The translations under genes and the position numbers were made by a program. From Saprospiraceae bacterium (GTDB taxonomy: Bacteria; Bacteroidota; Bacteroidia; Chitinophagales; Saprospiraceae), in contig JASBTH010000281.1 of assembly GCA_030148525.1 (NCBI GenBank), positions 1-50,383 of the forward strand: DNA of 50,383 nt, written 5' to 3'. A model generated the notes under the pieces. The model saw nothing but the letters and a program-made list of their open reading frames with translations. It was not told the origin of the DNA and did no database searches. Every line of letters starts with the position of its first letter. Within the stretch, counting starts at the first letter, position 1. Positions 48,912 to 50,383 of the stretch are shown here, in pieces.

Positions 48912-50383
48912 CCTGTTAATCACGCTGACCTCCTTACTGGCCCAATCACGGGCCTGCTTGCCCGATTACCGGTACGGACCACAAACCTATAGCTTTTTAA
49001 GACCCACCCTGGTCAATCCAACAATTGCTTCCGCTCCTTTTCTACTGCCCTTTCAGGAAATATTCGCAACCTACGGACGCCAGGACCGCCTGCAGGTGCG
49101 GACCAATCTGCAAGAGTGGCACGAACGGTTCTGCGAAATTCCCGATATCAATGATATGGGACGGCTGATCTACCAGGCATCCATACGGGACCTCCAGGCC
49201 CTGGAAGGCGCTGTCCTGAATTCACGCCTGCCGGTCCCGATTTCGTTGCAGTCCAATAGCTTCGCCAGCTATATCAAACGCCACGAGTGTAAAGAGACCG
49301 TGGAATACCTCATCTACGCCAAACGCTGTGAACCCTACGCCGTATTGGATGATCCCTGGGCCGATCGCCAAAAATACGTACCGGATATGCGCGACCTCAT
49401 AGATCAGGGACTGCGACAATTTCGCCGAACGGAATCTCATTACTATCGTCTGCGCTACGCTTACCAAATCATACGACTCGCTCATTATGCCCGGGAATAC
49501 CAACGGGTATTAGACCTGTATGAATACCTGATGCCAAAAACGGATAATGACCCAAGCATCATCGAGTACTGGATTATGGGACATCGGGCGGGCGCTTTAC
49601 GAGCACTGGGCCAGGAAGTAGAAGCCGCCTATTTATTCTCCCGGGTCTTTGAAGAATGTGCGGGTAAACGGGAATCAGCTTTTCAGTCCTTTCAGGTACG
49701 TAACGATGCGCAGTGGGAGGAACTCCTGGAGCGCTGCACCTCCCCCGAAGAGCAAGCCACCCTTTATGCCCTTCAGGCCCGCGGTGACAATGCGCGTATC
49801 ATTGATGAGATGGAAGCCATATTTGCCCTGGACCCCGACAACCATCACCTGGAAGTACTTTTGGTAAAAGCAATGGCCCTCATGGAGGAAGAGTTTCTGG
49901 GAACTTCTTTTAATCGTTTTCGCCGTGAGAACAAACGCTATCACGACGTACCTGATCGTCGTGCCGGCCAGGAGTTGATACGCCTGCAGACTTTTGTTCG
50001 GCTGGTAGTGCGCAATCAGGAACCGGCCAATCCTATGCTCTGGGAAATCGCTCAGGGATACCTGGCGGTCTTGGCCGGTGACTTCTACGCGGCCACCGAA
50101 CACTTCGAAGGACTGGAAGCGCGCACCCGCGACCCCAAATTAAAAAGCCAGTTAAAAGCCATGGAGCTGGTACTCGAAATCGTTCGGATGGACGAACTCA
50201 ACGACCGGATAGAGAATCGACTGGCGGAAATCCAATTCGACAACGCCACGTACCGCTCCTATCCTGATTTTCCGGACCTTGTGTACGATAAGCTCGTTTC
50301 GCTCTACGCCAATAATAATCAGGCCGGGAAGCTTTACCTCCTTCGCTACTACTTCGATGATCTTTGGGTGAACCCCGATATCC
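48877..50383 (+). CDS. Exported alpha-helical solenoid protein, cut by the window end
   Basis: An open frame of at least 502 codons from ATG 48877 to the last base, with no stop. The signal peptide (1-23, ISLLITLTSLLAQSRA) is followed by a Cys-Pro-rich start (CLPDYRYGPQTYSFLRP) and then helical repeats throughout (for example AYQIIRLAHYAREYQRVLDL and MGHRAGALRALGQEVEAAYL) that look like divergent TPR units. It overlaps the lipoprotein gene by 35 bp in another frame, so the two are probably made together. Family and function are not recognised; the C-terminal part lies beyond the window. Confidence 0.8.
   Translation, partial: MSFRKSVALSISLLITLTSLLAQSRACLPDYRYGPQTYSFLRPTLVNPTIASAPFLLPFQEIFATYGRQDRLQVRTNLQEWHERFCEIPDINDMGRLIYQASIRDLQALEGAVLNSRLPVPISLQSNSFASYIKRHECKETVEYLIYAKRCEPYAVLDDPWADRQKYVPDMRDLIDQGLRQFRRTESHYYRLRYAYQIIRLAHYAREYQRVLDLYEYLMPKTDNDPSIIEYWIMGHRAGALRALGQEVEAAYLFSRVFEECAGKRESAFQSFQVRNDAQWEELLERCTSPEEQATLYALQARGDNARIIDEMEAIFALDPDNHHLEVLLVKAMALMEEEFLGTSFNRFRRENKRYHDVPDRRAGQELIRLQTFVRLVVRNQEPANPMLWEIAQGYLAVLAGDFYAATEHFEGLEARTRDPKLKSQLKAMELVLEIVRMDELNDRIENRLAEIQFDNATYRSYPDFPDLVYDKLVSLYANNNQAGKLYLLRYYFDDLWVNPDI

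Overview
The window looks like chromosomal DNA from a member of the Bacteroidota, probably a Lewinella- or Saprospira-like marine or freshwater bacterium. The phylum call rests on several things seen directly: TAnnTTTG-type -7 promoter boxes upstream of several genes, a general lack of Shine-Dalgarno sequences, a secreted peptidase whose C-terminus resembles a type IX secretion sorting domain, many exported proteins ending their signal peptides in AQ, and a LigA nucleotidyl-transfer motif of the KFDGGG form. The class-level placement is inference. No tRNA, rRNA, CRISPR array, prophage or complete insertion sequence was seen.

Layout. 1-3.4 kb: an rRNA pseudouridine synthase, the replicative helicase dnaB and an exported coiled-coil protein, all on the minus strand. 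3.7-6.7 kb: a two-gene ABC-2 exporter operon and a small TPR-like lipoprotein. 6.7-10.6 kb: ligA, a PhyH-type oxygenase and a PlsC-like acyltransferase. 11-15 kb: a large cell-surface CotH-like protein, a Rieske oxygenase and a gene remnant. 15.2-16.8 kb: an ECF sigma factor followed by an acidic membrane protein and a Spy/CpxP-like periplasmic protein. 17-19.5 kb: a DMT transporter and a TPR protein. 19.5-29.1 kb: a long run of minus-strand genes: a TMTC-like membrane TPR protein, a DinB/YfiT protein, a GH3-beta-lactamase fusion, a LolE/FtsX permease, a small conserved protein, two cyclophilins and a polyphosphate-glucokinase-like ROK kinase. 29.4-33.8 kb: three tandem exported amidohydrolase paralogues behind a clear promoter. 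34-35.8 kb: a RAYT (REP-associated Y1) transposase next to palindromes, convergent with trhO. 36-42.2 kb: GNAT, AlkA-like glycosylase, aspartoacylase-like hydrolase, MsbA-like ABC exporter, radC, rnpA and a small exported protein. 42.4-50.4 kb: aroQ, recQ, kdsD, an M23 peptidase, a lipoprotein and a helical exported protein cut by the window end.

The protein-coding content is mostly housekeeping and envelope biology: replication and repair (dnaB, ligA, recQ, radC, alkA), RNA maturation (rluB, rnpA, trhO), LPS/Kdo synthesis (kdsD), envelope transport (LolE-like, MsbA-like, ABC-2) and peptidoglycan turnover (GH3/beta-lactamase, M23).

The less ordinary signals are: (i) a 73-bp palindromic element present in three forms, one hybrid and one carrying an extra ~50 bp, in the same window as a RAYT transposase that has its own 37-bp palindrome; (ii) short arrays with a 7-bp period but different unit sequences in at least five intergenic gaps; (iii) an amidohydrolase operon in which only the middle paralogue keeps the metal ligands; (iv) DnaA-box-like sequences beside dnaB and beside the RAYT gene; and (v) divergent genes with only 3 nt between their start codons. 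No wholly new defence or mobile system is evident; the repeat/RAYT landscape and the amidohydrolase trio are the best candidates for something undescribed.
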